64,000 bases of DNA from Candidatus Flexicrinis affinis (GCA_016716525.1 JADJWE010000001.1:1736001-1800000), one strand, 5' to 3'. Shown: positions 16,822 through 26,197, numbered from the stretch's first letter. Notes: a model not told the origin generated them from the sequence alone. Translations and numbers: made by a program.

Positions 16822-19344
16822 ATGGACAACGGACATACCCGTCAAATCACGATCGAGCAGGAAATGCGTGACGCGTACATCGATTATGCGATGAGCGTGA
16901 TCGTCTCGCGCGCGCTTCCTGATGCACGCGATGGCCTAAAGCCGGTCCACCGCCGCATCTTGTACGCCATGTACGACATGGGCGTGCGGGCCAACACGCC
17001 TTACAAGAAGTCCGCGCGTATCGTTGGCGAGGTGCTTGGCAAGTATCACCCGCATGGGGACGGGGCGGTGTACGAGTCGCTCGTGCGTATGGCGCAGAAC
17101 TTCGCCATGCGCTATACGCTGATCGACGGTCAGGGCAACTTCGGTAGCATCGACGGCGACAGCGCCGCGGCGATGCGTTATACCGAGGCTCGTATGGCCG
17201 AGGTCGGCGACGAATTGATGGCCGATATCGAAAAAGAAACGGTCGATTTCGGCGACAACTTCGACGGGAGCTTGCAGGAACCGCTCGTCCTGCCCTCGAC
17301 CGTGCCGAACCTGCTGGTCAACGGCGCCACCGGCATCGCGGTCGGCATGAGCACAAACATCCCCCCGCACAACCTCGGCGAAGTGGTCGACGCGCTGATT
17401 TACATGCTTGACCGTTGGGACTCGTATGAAGACCTGACGACCAACGACCTGATGCAGTTCGTGAAAGGGCCGGACTTCCCGACCGGCGGCCTCGTCTATC
17501 ATCACGAAGATGGTGCCGAGGAAGACGGAGACAATCCTCTGGTCGCGGCGTACGCCACCGGCCGCGGCAAGATCACCATACGCGCCAAGGCGCATATCGA
17601 AGATATGGGGCGCGGCAAGCAGCGCATCATCGTCACCGAGCTGCCCTATCAGGTCAACAAAACGTCGCTGGTCGAACGCATCGCGTATCTGGTGCGCGAG
17701 GGCAAACTCGAGGGACTTTCCGACCTTCGTGACGAGTCCGACCGACAGGGCTTGCGGCTCGTGATCGAGCTGCAGCGCGGCGTCGACGCGGCCGAAGTGC
17801 TGGTGCGTATGTACAAGCTCACCCAGCTCCAAGAGACGTTTGGCATCATCATGTTGGCGCTGGTCCACGACGAGCCGCGCATCCTCTCGCTCAAGCAGCT
17901 TTTGCGCGTGTATCTCGATCATCGGCTCGAGATTGTGCGCCGTCGCAGCGTATACGACCTCGCCAAAGCGCGGGCGCGCGCGCACATTCTCGAAGGTCTG
18001 CTCAAGGCCATCGACGCGATCGAAAAGGTGATTCGCACGATCCGGTCGGCAGCAGATGCGGAGGCCGCGCGCCAAGGACTCATCAAGCTGCTTGGCATCA
18101 CCGACGAGCAGGCCCAGGCCATTCTCGACATGCAGCTGCGCCGGTTGGCCGCCCTCGAACGGGCCAAGATTCAGGAGGAGTACGACGAGAAGCTCAAGCT
18201 GATCGCGTACCTCGAAGGGTTGCTGGAGAGCCAACCGCAGATGCGCGGCGTGATCGCGCAGGAGCTGCGCGACGTGCGCGCCGCGTATGGCGACAAGCGC
18301 CGCACCGTTATCGTAGACAGCACCGCCGGTACCGGGGCCGCCGAGGCGCTCTTCCTGCCCGAAGAGCCGGTCCTGTTGGCGGTAAGCCACAGCGGACGGA
18401 TTGCGCGCATGACCGGCCAACAGGTCCCGCGAATTGCCGCCGACGTCAAGGATCCCCCGCGCGAGCTGGTGGAAGGCTCAGGCAATCACGTCGTTTACCT
18501 GATTACGACGCGTGGTCAATGTGCGACTGTTCCCATGCAACAGATTCCCGAGTTGGAAGACGTCGCCGCTGCACCGATGTTCCATGAGCTAAGCCCGTTC
18601 AGTTCCAGCGATGAACTCGCCGCCGTGCTGAGTCTCCCCGCCGGCAACGAGACGGGTTACCTGTTCATGGCAACTACACAGGGCATGGTCAAACGTGTGC
18701 GGCTGTCGGACTTGCCCGGGCTGGTTATGAAGCCGTTCCCGGTGATGAACGTCGCCGAGGACGATGCACTTGGATGGGCCTATACGACGACTGGGGCGAA
18801 CGACGTGCTGCTGTCTAGCTCGGCAGCACAGGCCATTCGCTTCTCGGAAAAGGACGTGCGCCCGACTGGTCTCCCTGCGGGCGGCATGAAAGGTATCAAG
18901 CTGCCAAACGAACGGGCACGAGTGATCAGCGCGCACGTCGTCGCAGACGGGCTGTTCGTCGTCGCGGTCAGCGATGACGCGGTCGCGAAACTGTCGGCAG
19001 TGTCTGACTATCCTCAGCAGGGACGCGCCGGCGGAGGAGTCATTACCATGCGCCTGCCCAAGTCCAGCCGCGAACTTGCGGCCGCCGGCGTCATTGACGC
19101 AGACGGTACCGTCTATCTGCTAAGCAACCGCGGTAAGGCCGTCAAGGTCTCGGCGAAGCGCATCCCGCAGGTGATCCGCGGCAGGCCCGGCGGCGACATA
19201 CTGATGTCGATGGATCGCAAGGACGAACAGATGGCGAAGGTCGTCACCGTCACGCCACGATTTGTCGCGCCGGAGCCGACGGATGAGAATGGCGGGGCCG
19301 GCGAGACCGACGAGGCCGCGGCGGAACCCGCTGCCGAGCTATAG
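16822..19344 (+). CDS. gyrA: DNA gyrase subunit A
   Basis: This 840-residue subunit of type II topoisomerase cuts and reseals DNA to introduce negative supercoils with GyrB. The catalytic tyrosine is Tyr120 in AMRYTEAR. The winged-helix region shows the quinolone-site helix HPHGDGAVYESLVRM. The positions matching E. coli Ser83 and Asp87 are Gly81 and Glu85. The C-terminal half is the six-bladed DNA-wrapping propeller. Its GyrA box is divergent (QQGRAGGGV), so a ParC identity cannot be fully excluded. The tail is Glu/Ala-rich. It is monocistronic, with gyrB not adjacent, and ends 29 bases from a convergent VKOR gene. Confidence 0.93.
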   Translation: MDNGHTRQITIEQEMRDAYIDYAMSVIVSRALPDARDGLKPVHRRILYAMYDMGVRANTPYKKSARIVGEVLGKYHPHGDGAVYESLVRMAQNFAMRYTLIDGQGNFGSIDGDSAAAMRYTEARMAEVGDELMADIEKETVDFGDNFDGSLQEPLVLPSTVPNLLVNGATGIAVGMSTNIPPHNLGEVVDALIYMLDRWDSYEDLTTNDLMQFVKGPDFPTGGLVYHHEDGAEEDGDNPLVAAYATGRGKITIRAKAHIEDMGRGKQRIIVTELPYQVNKTSLVERIAYLVREGKLEGLSDLRDESDRQGLRLVIELQRGVDAAEVLVRMYKLTQLQETFGIIMLALVHDEPRILSLKQLLRVYLDHRLEIVRRRSVYDLAKARARAHILEGLLKAIDAIEKVIRTIRSAADAEAARQGLIKLLGITDEQAQAILDMQLRRLAALERAKIQEEYDEKLKLIAYLEGLLESQPQMRGVIAQELRDVRAAYGDKRRTVIVDSTAGTGAAEALFLPEEPVLLAVSHSGRIARMTGQQVPRIAADVKDPPRELVEGSGNHVVYLITTRGQCATVPMQQIPELEDVAAAPMFHELSPFSSSDELAAVLSLPAGNETGYLFMATTQGMVKRVRLSDLPGLVMKPFPVMNVAEDDALGWAYTTTGANDVLLSSSAAQAIRFSEKDVRPTGLPAGGMKGIKLPNERARVISAHVVADGLFVVAVSDDAVAKLSAVSDYPQQGRAGGGVITMRLPKSSRELAAAGVIDADGTVYLLSNRGKAVKVSAKRIPQVIRGRPGGDILMSMDRKDEQMAKVVTVTPRFVAPEPTDENGGAGETDEAAAEPAAEL

Positions 19345-19373
19345 GCGATGACACCACCAGAGATTAGGGCGCG

Positions 19374-19838
19374 TCAGCGCAGCGAAAGGAAGTGCCGCCT
19401 GACGCGCCATATTGCCAGAACGAGCAGCCCGGAAATCGCGACCTCATGCGTGAGGCACCAAATGCACCATGCGTGGATGATGTTGGCCTGCGCGTAAACG
19501 AGCCACATCGAGAAAAGCCAACCGAGCAGCACGACTCCGAAGAAAAGAATCTCGCCGTTTGACTCGAGGATTGCCACGCGGCCCCGCCCGAATTCGAGCA
19601 CAGCGAGAGCAGCATACATCAGAAGCCCCAGCACGGAGACCGGTATTCCTGCGATCTGGCCGATCGGATGAGCTTGCACCGTTTCGCAGTTGAAGGCGGT
19701 GCCTTCAACACAAGCGACCGGGATGTCCGCAAGCTTTGTGTACGACAAGTACAGGCTGACGGAGAACCCAACGGCGATCAGAAGCAGGGCGACGACGCCA
19801 AATGCGCGAGGACTCGACGGCGAGGCGGATGTTTGCAT
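19374..19838 (-). CDS. Vitamin K epoxide reductase (VKOR) family protein
   Basis: This 154-residue membrane protein of the VKOR family oxidises a thioredoxin-like partner and passes electrons to quinone, driving disulfide formation in exported proteins. All four conserved cysteines are present: Cys43 and Cys51 on the loop and the CIWC active site at 125-128, in a bundle of about four helices. No thioredoxin domain is fused and no DsbA-like gene is adjacent. The ATG follows GGGAGG at good distance. It probably supports folding of the many exported proteins encoded nearby, but that link is inference. Confidence 0.92.
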   Translation of the reverse strand: MQTSASPSSPRAFGVVALLLIAVGFSVSLYLSYTKLADIPVACVEGTAFNCETVQAHPIGQIAGIPVSVLGLLMYAALAVLEFGRGRVAILESNGEILFFGVVLLGWLFSMWLVYAQANIIHAWCIWCLTHEVAISGLLVLAIWRVRRHFLSLR

Positions 19839-19885
19839 GAGCAGACCTCCCCCCGGTGCATCTGGCTAGCTAGAATCAGTTTACG

Positions 19886-20887
19886 CTAACCGTGATTGGC
19901 ACGCCATAGGTCCAATACACGCGATTCCTTGTCCGCAGCGAGGCCGGCGCGCGGCGCATAGTCTGAAGGCCGAGTTGCCGTCCAAGCCAACAGGTCGCGC
20001 ACGGTATCGACCAGTGGTCGGTTTCGCAGTCCCGCGTCAACAGCCCGTTTGACCGACACTTTCGACATGTGCGCAAAACCCGCTTCGCTTTCCGGGATCC
20101 ACAGCGGAAGTTCCATCCACATCTGCACGTCGTTGTCGGACAAGAATTGGGCGTCGACGTAGATCGGCGCGGCGTCGCTGCCCGTGACCTGCTGCACCGC
20201 TTGGACGACGTCACCGAACAACATTTGTTCGCTGGTGACGTTGAACGTGCCAGCAGCGCCTGATTGTGCCATCCGCAGCACCCAGTCGACGATGTCGCGC
20301 GCGTCGATCACCTGTACGCGATATGCCGGGCTTTCCGGCGCGAGGAAGTCCCCGCCGCGCTGGATGCGGGTCGCCCAGTATGTGAAGCGATCGGACGGAT
20401 CGTACGGCCCTACGATGAGACCGGCACGGACGTTGAGCGCCTTTCCCGGGAACGCATCCTCGACAACCTGCTCGCACAGTGCCTTCAGGGGGCCGTACGT
20501 CTCGTTGTTGACTTCGGTGACGGTCGGATCGTCAATCGTGCCAACCGGATAGGTTTCATCGATTCCGGGCTGCATGAAATCCCGATACACGCTGATGCTC
20601 GAGATGAAGACGTAGTACCCGACGGCCCCGTGCAGGGCGTCCACGGTTTGCCGGACGACGCCGGGCAGGTAGCCGCTGGGGTCAAATACAGCGTCCCACG
20701 TGCGTCCCGCCAACTTGGCGAGATCGTCGGGGTTCGTGCGGTCGCCCGTGATCGTCTCTAGGTCAGGAAACAAGTCCGGGCCGGACATCCCCCGGTTAAA
20801 CAACGTCACTTCGTGTCCGTCGGCAACCGCCTGTTCGACAAATGCACGACCCAAGAAACGTGTACCGCCAATCACAAGCCACTTCAC
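19886..20887 (-). CDS. NAD-dependent epimerase/dehydratase (extended SDR)
   Basis: This 333-residue Rossmann-fold enzyme has the dinucleotide motif VIGGTRFLGRAF at the N-terminus. It shows an SSISVY strand and the YxxxK active site in TYGPLK. An NVRAGLIVGPYDPSDR segment typical of extended SDR epimerases and CSP41-like proteins follows. It probably oxidises, reduces or epimerises a nucleotide sugar or small molecule. The start is a GTG at 20887 after AAAGGA. The preceding gap before the divergent HD gene holds both promoters. The exact substrate is unknown. Confidence 0.87.
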   Translation of the reverse strand: MKWLVIGGTRFLGRAFVEQAVADGHEVTLFNRGMSGPDLFPDLETITGDRTNPDDLAKLAGRTWDAVFDPSGYLPGVVRQTVDALHGAVGYYVFISSISVYRDFMQPGIDETYPVGTIDDPTVTEVNNETYGPLKALCEQVVEDAFPGKALNVRAGLIVGPYDPSDRFTYWATRIQRGGDFLAPESPAYRVQVIDARDIVDWVLRMAQSGAAGTFNVTSEQMLFGDVVQAVQQVTGSDAAPIYVDAQFLSDNDVQMWMELPLWIPESEAGFAHMSKVSVKRAVDAGLRNRPLVDTVRDLLAWTATRPSDYAPRAGLAADKESRVLDLWRANHG

Positions 20888-20983
20888 GATGGATTCCTTT
20901 CAAGATTCTTCCAATGTTGTATTCCAGTCTAACACGCTTGCAGCGTGCGTTACAATCCCAGCCGGATCTTGAGGAGGTCACCG

Positions 20984-21553
20984 ATGAATCGCGAAGATGC
21001 ATGGGCGCTAGTCACGGAGTACACCGAAAGCGATTCGCTTCGCAGGCACATGCTCGCCGTCGAAGCTGCGATGCGCGCCTACGCCCGCCACTTTGGCGAG
21101 GATGAGGAGCTTTGGGGGCTTGTCGGGCTGCTGCACGACTTCGACTACGAGAAGTATCCGGACATGGAGAATGGCGGCCATCCGATCGTCGGCAGCCGCA
21201 TTCTGCGTGAGCGTGGCGTGAACGAGGTCGTCGTCAGGGCAATCCTGTCGCATGGCTACGAACGCACCGGCGTCATGCCGGAATCGTTGATGGAGAAGTC
21301 GCTCGTCGCCGTGGATGAACTTACCGGTTTCCTGACAGCCGTTACGCTCGTGCGCCCGTCAAAGAGCATCGCCGAGGTCGAACTCAAGTCGGTCAAGAGC
21401 AAATGGAAGGACAAGGCATTCGCCCGCCCAGTCAACCGGCAGGAGATCGCGCATCACACCGAAGCGCTTGGCGTGCCGCTGGACGAGCACATCGTGCGTG
21501 TGCTCGATGCGATGAAGGCCGAGGCGGCGGCGCTCGGCCTTGCGGGGAGCTAG
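20984..21553 (+). CDS. HD-domain phosphohydrolase-like protein
   Basis: This 189-residue protein has an HD metal-dependent phosphohydrolase fold: His22, His51-Asp52 in LLHDFDYEKYP, His66 and His90 as later metal ligands, and Asp111 in VAVDELTGF. The ATG at 20984 is preferred because GAGGAGG lies directly upstream; an upstream in-frame codon at 20945 overlaps the likely promoter (TACAAT at 20951). Stand-alone HD proteins of this size act on nucleotides or phosphate esters; the substrate is not evident. It is convergent with the L,D-transpeptidase gene. Confidence 0.85.
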   Translation: MNREDAWALVTEYTESDSLRRHMLAVEAAMRAYARHFGEDEELWGLVGLLHDFDYEKYPDMENGGHPIVGSRILRERGVNEVVVRAILSHGYERTGVMPESLMEKSLVAVDELTGFLTAVTLVRPSKSIAEVELKSVKSKWKDKAFARPVNRQEIAHHTEALGVPLDEHIVRVLDAMKAEAAALGLAGS

Positions 21554-21564
21554 ATCACGGAACG

Positions 21565-22617
21565 CTAGATCTTGACGTGAACCGGCGTGCCGATGGTGGC
21601 CCAGTTGTACAGCCAGTACGCGTCGGCATTGGTCAGGTTCACGCAGCCGTGGCTCATGGGCTGGCCAAAGTTGTTATGCCAGTACGTGCCGTGTAGTGCG
21701 TATCCGGAGTAGAAGTACTGCACCCACTGGACACCCGGCAGGTAGTAGCCGGGCCCACTCATCGTCTGCGAGTCGAGCCGGTAGTACACCTTGAAATCGC
21801 CGGTCACCGTCGGCGTGGCCGGCAGGCCGGTCGATGCGATCGCAGTCCAGACGAGCGTACCGTTTTCGAAAGCATAGACGCGCTGCTCGCTGAGGTCAAC
21901 AACGACCTGCTTACCTTCGGTGATGGTCGCCTGCGGCGGCGTAACTGCAGCGAGCGCGTCGGCAGACGAGCCGGTTGACGCGTCGGCGGTGCGGCCGGGG
22001 ATGACGAGGCTGGTACCGGCATAAACGTAGTTCGGGTTGGCGATATTGTTGGCTGCCACTAACGCCGATAGACTGACCCCGTAGCGCGTCGCAACTGCGC
22101 CCAGCGTCTCTCCCGCACGGAGGGTGTGCATTAGCGGCGGTGCAGAAGCCTCGACCGCCGCCGCTGCATCTGTCTCGGCTGCGGCCGACGCTTCCGTCCA
22201 GATGCTCAGGACTTGACCGTATAGGATCAGATTCGGATTGGTGATGTTGTTGGCGCGCATCAGCAAGTCCACCGATACGCCGTATCGGGTGGCAATCGCG
22301 TTCAACGTCTCGCCGGGGCGGATCGTGTGTTGAATCGGCGCCGAAGCGACAAGCGGGTTTGCCACATCGACATCGCCGGTCGGGTCTTCCAACCCCGGGA
22401 TGACCAGCACCTTCCCGATGTCGATACGCCACGTGAATTCGATATCGTTGGCCTCTGCCAGTTCAGCAACCGTGACGCCATAGCGTAGGGCGATGCTGTA
22501 GAGCGAGTCGCCATACCTCACCGTATAGGTTTGACCACTGCTCTGCTCTTGTGCCACCGCGGACTGAGCGACCAACACCATTCCGATCACCGCTAGTAGG
22601 AAACGCATCGAGCGCAT
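21565..22617 (-). CDS. LysM-repeat L,D-transpeptidase
   Basis: This 350-residue exported cell-wall enzyme has a signal peptide at residues 1-22. Three LysM peptidoglycan-binding repeats begin at about residues 31, 95 and 162 (YTVRYGDSL, HTIRPGETL, HTLRAGETL). A C-terminal YkuD catalytic domain follows, with His in ALHGTYW and catalytic Cys325 in SHGCVNL. It makes 3-3 peptidoglycan cross-links or attaches proteins to the wall. The first ATG follows GAGG at suitable spacing; a second ATG four codons in is possible. Its presence implies a peptidoglycan wall. It is divergent from the TolB-like membrane protein gene. Confidence 0.95.
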   Translation of the reverse strand: MRSMRFLLAVIGMVLVAQSAVAQEQSSGQTYTVRYGDSLYSIALRYGVTVAELAEANDIEFTWRIDIGKVLVIPGLEDPTGDVDVANPLVASAPIQHTIRPGETLNAIATRYGVSVDLLMRANNITNPNLILYGQVLSIWTEASAAAETDAAAAVEASAPPLMHTLRAGETLGAVATRYGVSLSALVAANNIANPNYVYAGTSLVIPGRTADASTGSSADALAAVTPPQATITEGKQVVVDLSEQRVYAFENGTLVWTAIASTGLPATPTVTGDFKVYYRLDSQTMSGPGYYLPGVQWVQYFYSGYALHGTYWHNNFGQPMSHGCVNLTNADAYWLYNWATIGTPVHVKI

Positions 22618-22658
22618 GGCCCCCTCACATAAACCCTTGTTACGCGTACCGGCGCACG

Positions 22659-22664
22659 ATTATA
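22659..22664 (-). promoter_or_regulatory. -10 box of the L,D-transpeptidase gene
   Basis: A perfect TATAAT lies on the minus strand 41 bases upstream of the start codon; the -35 region is weak. Confidence 0.45.
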
Positions 22665-22709
22665 GAGAGCGCGCGGCGCGAGTGCTACTAATCGTCAGGG
22701 TTCCGTCAA

Positions 22710-22738
22710 TTGCCGGCACCGATGATTGTGTTTACAAT
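22710..22738 (+). promoter_or_regulatory. Promoter of the TolB-like / M23 gene pair
   Basis: TTGCCG, a 17-bp spacer and TACAAT. The -10 box ends 35 bases before the ATG at 22774, which argues against an upstream TTG start inside it. Confidence 0.55.
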
Positions 22739-22773
22739 TCGGCGGTGTCGTCCACGCATTAGAAAACGACTGC

Positions 22774-24906
22774 ATGCTCCTTCGCGCGTATCGCCTGACC
22801 GACCGACTTTCGCTCATCTTCCTGAAGACCATCGGCGTATTGTCGTCGCTGCTGGCCGATGGACTGCTGATCTTTGCGGGCAAACCCGTCGGACAGCGAT
22901 CCGGCATATTGGGGTTGGTCGGCTTCGTCGTGTCGGTGATCGTGGCGATTCTCGCTGCCATCGGCACCGTCCTGGCACCTGTCGGCAGGTTGATATTACG
23001 GCTCTTCGGCATCAGCGTGACATCGACCGCCAGCGGGTATCAGGGCGCGATGGCCCGCCGTTCGGCACGTTCGGACATGCGCTCTGCCGTGCAAGAGGAC
23101 CCGCTGCGCGCACGTAACCGCGCCTTGAGCGCGCTGCTCGCGCTGAGCTTGATCGCCGTTATTGTCGTGATCCTGTGGGCCACCCAGCCCCGGCCGCAAA
23201 CCGTGGCCGTTCTGCCAAACCCCGACCTTGCGATCGTCGGCGCGGCGACCGCAACGCCGACCAATGTAGTTCCGATTGCCGTCGCGTCGCCAATCCCGAC
23301 CGCCACGCAAATCCCGGCCGTGCTTCAGTCACGCGGGAGCATTTCGTACACCGTGCGCGAGAACGGCCAGACCGACCTGTGGGTTGTGCCAGTCACGAGC
23401 CGTCAGCCCCTGCGCATTACCAACGACGCAGCCGACGAACGTGACGCAGTATGGTCGCCTGATGGCACAAAGCTCGCCTACGCCTCGAATCAAGACGGCA
23501 ATTGGGAACTGTACATCTACGATCTCATCACGTCGCAGACCCGCCGCATGACCTTCAACCTCGCGTTCGAAGGCGCACCGTCGTGGTCGCCGGACGGCAA
23601 CTGGCTCGTGTATGAGACGTATCAAGGCGGCAGCTTCGACGTCTACGTGCTGCCCGTGACCGATGTGAACGCAAGCGTGCAGGCGATTGTGCAGCATCCC
23701 AGCGCGGACATGCGCCCTGCGTGGTCGCCACAAGAGGGACAGCAAGGTCGGCTGATCGCGTTCGTCAGTTGGCGCGACGGAAACGGCGACATCTACATCG
23801 TGTCGCTAGACGACATCGGCTCGCCCTACAACCTGACGCGCACGGCCGGAATCGACGAGGATTACCCGTCTTGGTCGCCGGATGGCCGCTACCTCGCCTA
23901 CAGCGCACTGGACGCTGGAATCGAGAAAGTCTTCGTACACGACATGAACGATCCCAACGCGGCGCCGCAGGTGATCGGGCGCGGGCGCGCACCGGCATGG
24001 TCGCCAGATGGCACGGCGCTGGTCGCGGCGGTCGATACGCGCAGCGCAACCGACCTAACGGTGTATCCGTTCGGCGGCGCGGATGCGATCCCGCAGTTGA
24101 TCCGCGTGCCGGCGCGTTCGAACAGCCCATCGTGGACGGGTCAACCGCTGCCCTCTGCCCTCGTCAACAGCGGAGGGCTGCCGTCAGGCACGTCGGCGTT
24201 GTACACGGAGCAGGAGACGCAGTTCGCCAACGGGCTGTACCCGCTGGGTATCCTGACACGCAACGTGCAAGCGCCAAGCCCGCGGCTCAGCGATCGAGTC
24301 AACGATTCGTTCAACGCACTGCGCGAGCGGGTCAATTCGCTCACCGGGCGCGACTTCCTCGGGCGGCTTGACGACGCGTTCTGGGACATCAATCAACGCC
24401 CGCAGTTGGGCGAAGAAGTCCGAAATTGGCATAAGACCGGCCGCGCCTTCTCGATCAACAAGAACAGCGCGCTCGCCGGCTTCCCGCGCGAGGTCGAGAT
24501 CTTCCGCGAGGATACCGACATCGAGACGCGCTGGCGCGTGTTCGTGCGGGTCGCTGAAGATGCCCAGTCCGGCCAGCTTGGTGAACCGCTGCGCGGCCTG
24601 CCGTGGGACTTCGAGGCTCGAACCAGCGGCGACGTCTCGGCCTACGAGGCCGGCGGCAAGCTGCGCGACTCGATCCCTGAAGGCTATTATGTCGACTTGA
24701 CCGACGTTGCTGCGGACTTCGGGTGGCTGCCCTATCCCGCTTCTTCGGACTGGCGCCTCAATTTCAACGCCATCAATTACTGGATGTTCCACAAGCCCGA
24801 CGGCTTGAGTTGGTTGCAAGCCATGCAGGAACTGTGGACAGACGATCAGCTCGGCGGGTTCCTGCCCACCCCCACGCCCAACCAGCAAGCATCGACCGGG
24901 GGCTGA
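22774..24906 (+). CDS. Membrane-anchored TolB/WD40-like beta-propeller protein
   Basis: This protein of about 710 residues has an N-terminal region with one or two helices (around residues 45-80), another helix near 135-155 and a Pro/Thr linker. A TolB-type propeller runs over roughly 190-440. Its blades repeat the motif WSPDGxxLAY (WSPDGTKLAY, WSPDGNWLVY, WSPDGRYLAY). The last 220 residues form a separate domain rich in Trp and Arg, with GRDFLGRLDDAFWD, that I do not recognise. The start is set by the promoter just upstream; the ribosome site is weak. The next gene, an M23 peptidase, follows after a single base, so the pair probably works together at the cell wall. No catalytic site is seen. 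Confidence 0.78.
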   Translation: MLLRAYRLTDRLSLIFLKTIGVLSSLLADGLLIFAGKPVGQRSGILGLVGFVVSVIVAILAAIGTVLAPVGRLILRLFGISVTSTASGYQGAMARRSARSDMRSAVQEDPLRARNRALSALLALSLIAVIVVILWATQPRPQTVAVLPNPDLAIVGAATATPTNVVPIAVASPIPTATQIPAVLQSRGSISYTVRENGQTDLWVVPVTSRQPLRITNDAADERDAVWSPDGTKLAYASNQDGNWELYIYDLITSQTRRMTFNLAFEGAPSWSPDGNWLVYETYQGGSFDVYVLPVTDVNASVQAIVQHPSADMRPAWSPQEGQQGRLIAFVSWRDGNGDIYIVSLDDIGSPYNLTRTAGIDEDYPSWSPDGRYLAYSALDAGIEKVFVHDMNDPNAAPQVIGRGRAPAWSPDGTALVAAVDTRSATDLTVYPFGGADAIPQLIRVPARSNSPSWTGQPLPSALVNSGGLPSGTSALYTEQETQFANGLYPLGILTRNVQAPSPRLSDRVNDSFNALRERVNSLTGRDFLGRLDDAFWDINQRPQLGEEVRNWHKTGRAFSINKNSALAGFPREVEIFREDTDIETRWRVFVRVAEDAQSGQLGEPLRGLPWDFEARTSGDVSAYEAGGKLRDSIPEGYYVDLTDVAADFGWLPYPASSDWRLNFNAINYWMFHKPDGLSWLQAMQELWTDDQLGGFLPTPTPNQQASTGG

Positions 24907-24907
24907 T

Positions 24908-26149
24908 ATGGGTCGGAGTAGCTTCGCCGCCGCGGTGATCCTGTTCGCAGCTGTCGCCGGACTGGTCGCGCTGCTGTCCAGCAACGCCGACCCGACTGCT
25001 GGAACCCTGCGGCCCGTCGTCCCGACCGAACCGGTCAACACCGGCCCTTCACAGCCGTGGCAGGACATCCTGCGTATCGGCGTTAGCGGCGCTGGAACAC
25101 CAGTACCGACGGTCGCGCTGCCCGGCCAGAGTTTCGTCGTGCCAACGCTTCCGGTCGACACGCAGCCGACGTCTGCCCCGCTTCCCGCGGGTGAGCTGGT
25201 TCAACGAGTCGTGATCGACGCGCCGCTGTCGGGAGTCACCGCGACCCCGGCCGCAGTCGCCGCGCTTGACACGACGGCCGTGCCGATCGCGACCCGATTG
25301 GCGCAGACCCCGCGCCCGGTACCGACCAATCCACCGTCGCTTCCCGTCCCGCTGGCGATCGACCCGCGCGACCACTACTGGTTTGTTCGGCCAATCGACG
25401 CCGACCGCACCAACCGCGGCCTCGACTACTATGAATACGGCACCGATGGTCCGCGCGAAGACCCGTATCCGATCCACCACGGTATTGACGTCGCCAACGA
25501 AATCGGGACAACCGTACGCGCCGCTGGCAGTGGCGTTGTGATTTTCGCCACCAGCGAGGACACGCCGATCTTCCAGGGTTCACCGTCGTACGGAAACGTG
25601 GTCGTCATCGAGCATGACTACGTCTATCAACGTCAGCCGCTGTGGACCCTGTACGCCCACCTCGAAGCGCCGCTCGTTTCGGCTGGGGAGCGTGTGGTCA
25701 CCGGCCAGGCGATCGGACTGGTCGGCAACACCGGGCAGACGGGCGGCCCGCACGTCCATTTCGAGGTCCGCGTGGGCACCAATACGTATGGATCGACGTA
25801 CAACCCGGTGCTGTGGCTCGCGCCGTATGTCAACCGTGGCACGATTGCCGGCAAAGTGGTCGACGCACGCGGCAACTTCATCGACGATGCCGACGTCAGC
25901 CTTGTGATTGCCGGCACCACGCGCGATGTCACGACGACCTACGTCTTCCGTGGCAGTGGTTCGCAGGTCAACCCGGACCCAGTTTGGGGCGAGAACTTCG
26001 TATTCAGCGACGTTCCGGTCGGCCGTTATGAGGTTGTCGCGACAATCAACGGCCGACGCGTCTCGCAGACCGTCTCGGTGCGTCAGGGCGTGACCTCATT
26101 TGTCGAGCTCGCGCCGCCAGAAGCCGAAGTCGCCACCCAGACCCCTTAA
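24908..26149 (+). CDS. M23 family metallopeptidase (LytM-type), secreted
   Basis: This 413-residue envelope protein has an N-terminal membrane or signal segment (residues 7-24) and a Pro/Thr-rich stretch to about residue 150. The zinc endopeptidase domain has metal ligands His191 and Asp194 in HHGIDVAN and the HxH motif in GPHVHFEV. After it a carboxypeptidase-regulatory-like beta-sandwich begins at GTIAGKVVDARGN. Intact ligands suggest an active peptidoglycan or protein endopeptidase. The start lies 1 base after the stop of the TolB-like gene, so the two are co-translated. Confidence 0.92.
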   Translation: MGRSSFAAAVILFAAVAGLVALLSSNADPTAGTLRPVVPTEPVNTGPSQPWQDILRIGVSGAGTPVPTVALPGQSFVVPTLPVDTQPTSAPLPAGELVQRVVIDAPLSGVTATPAAVAALDTTAVPIATRLAQTPRPVPTNPPSLPVPLAIDPRDHYWFVRPIDADRTNRGLDYYEYGTDGPREDPYPIHHGIDVANEIGTTVRAAGSGVVIFATSEDTPIFQGSPSYGNVVVIEHDYVYQRQPLWTLYAHLEAPLVSAGERVVTGQAIGLVGNTGQTGGPHVHFEVRVGTNTYGSTYNPVLWLAPYVNRGTIAGKVVDARGNFIDDADVSLVIAGTTRDVTTTYVFRGSGSQVNPDPVWGENFVFSDVPVGRYEVVATINGRRVSQTVSVRQGVTSFVELAPPEAEVATQTP

Positions 26150-26197
26150 TTGGCGCTATACTTGAGGATGCGTCAGGCAGTCGGCGGGAATACGCGG

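Noticed and set aside
16936..18420. 494-codon open frame antisense to gyrA
   Set aside because: Overlaps the gyrase catalytic domain on the other strand; composition (His/Arg/Asp/Val-rich) is typical of antisense shadows.
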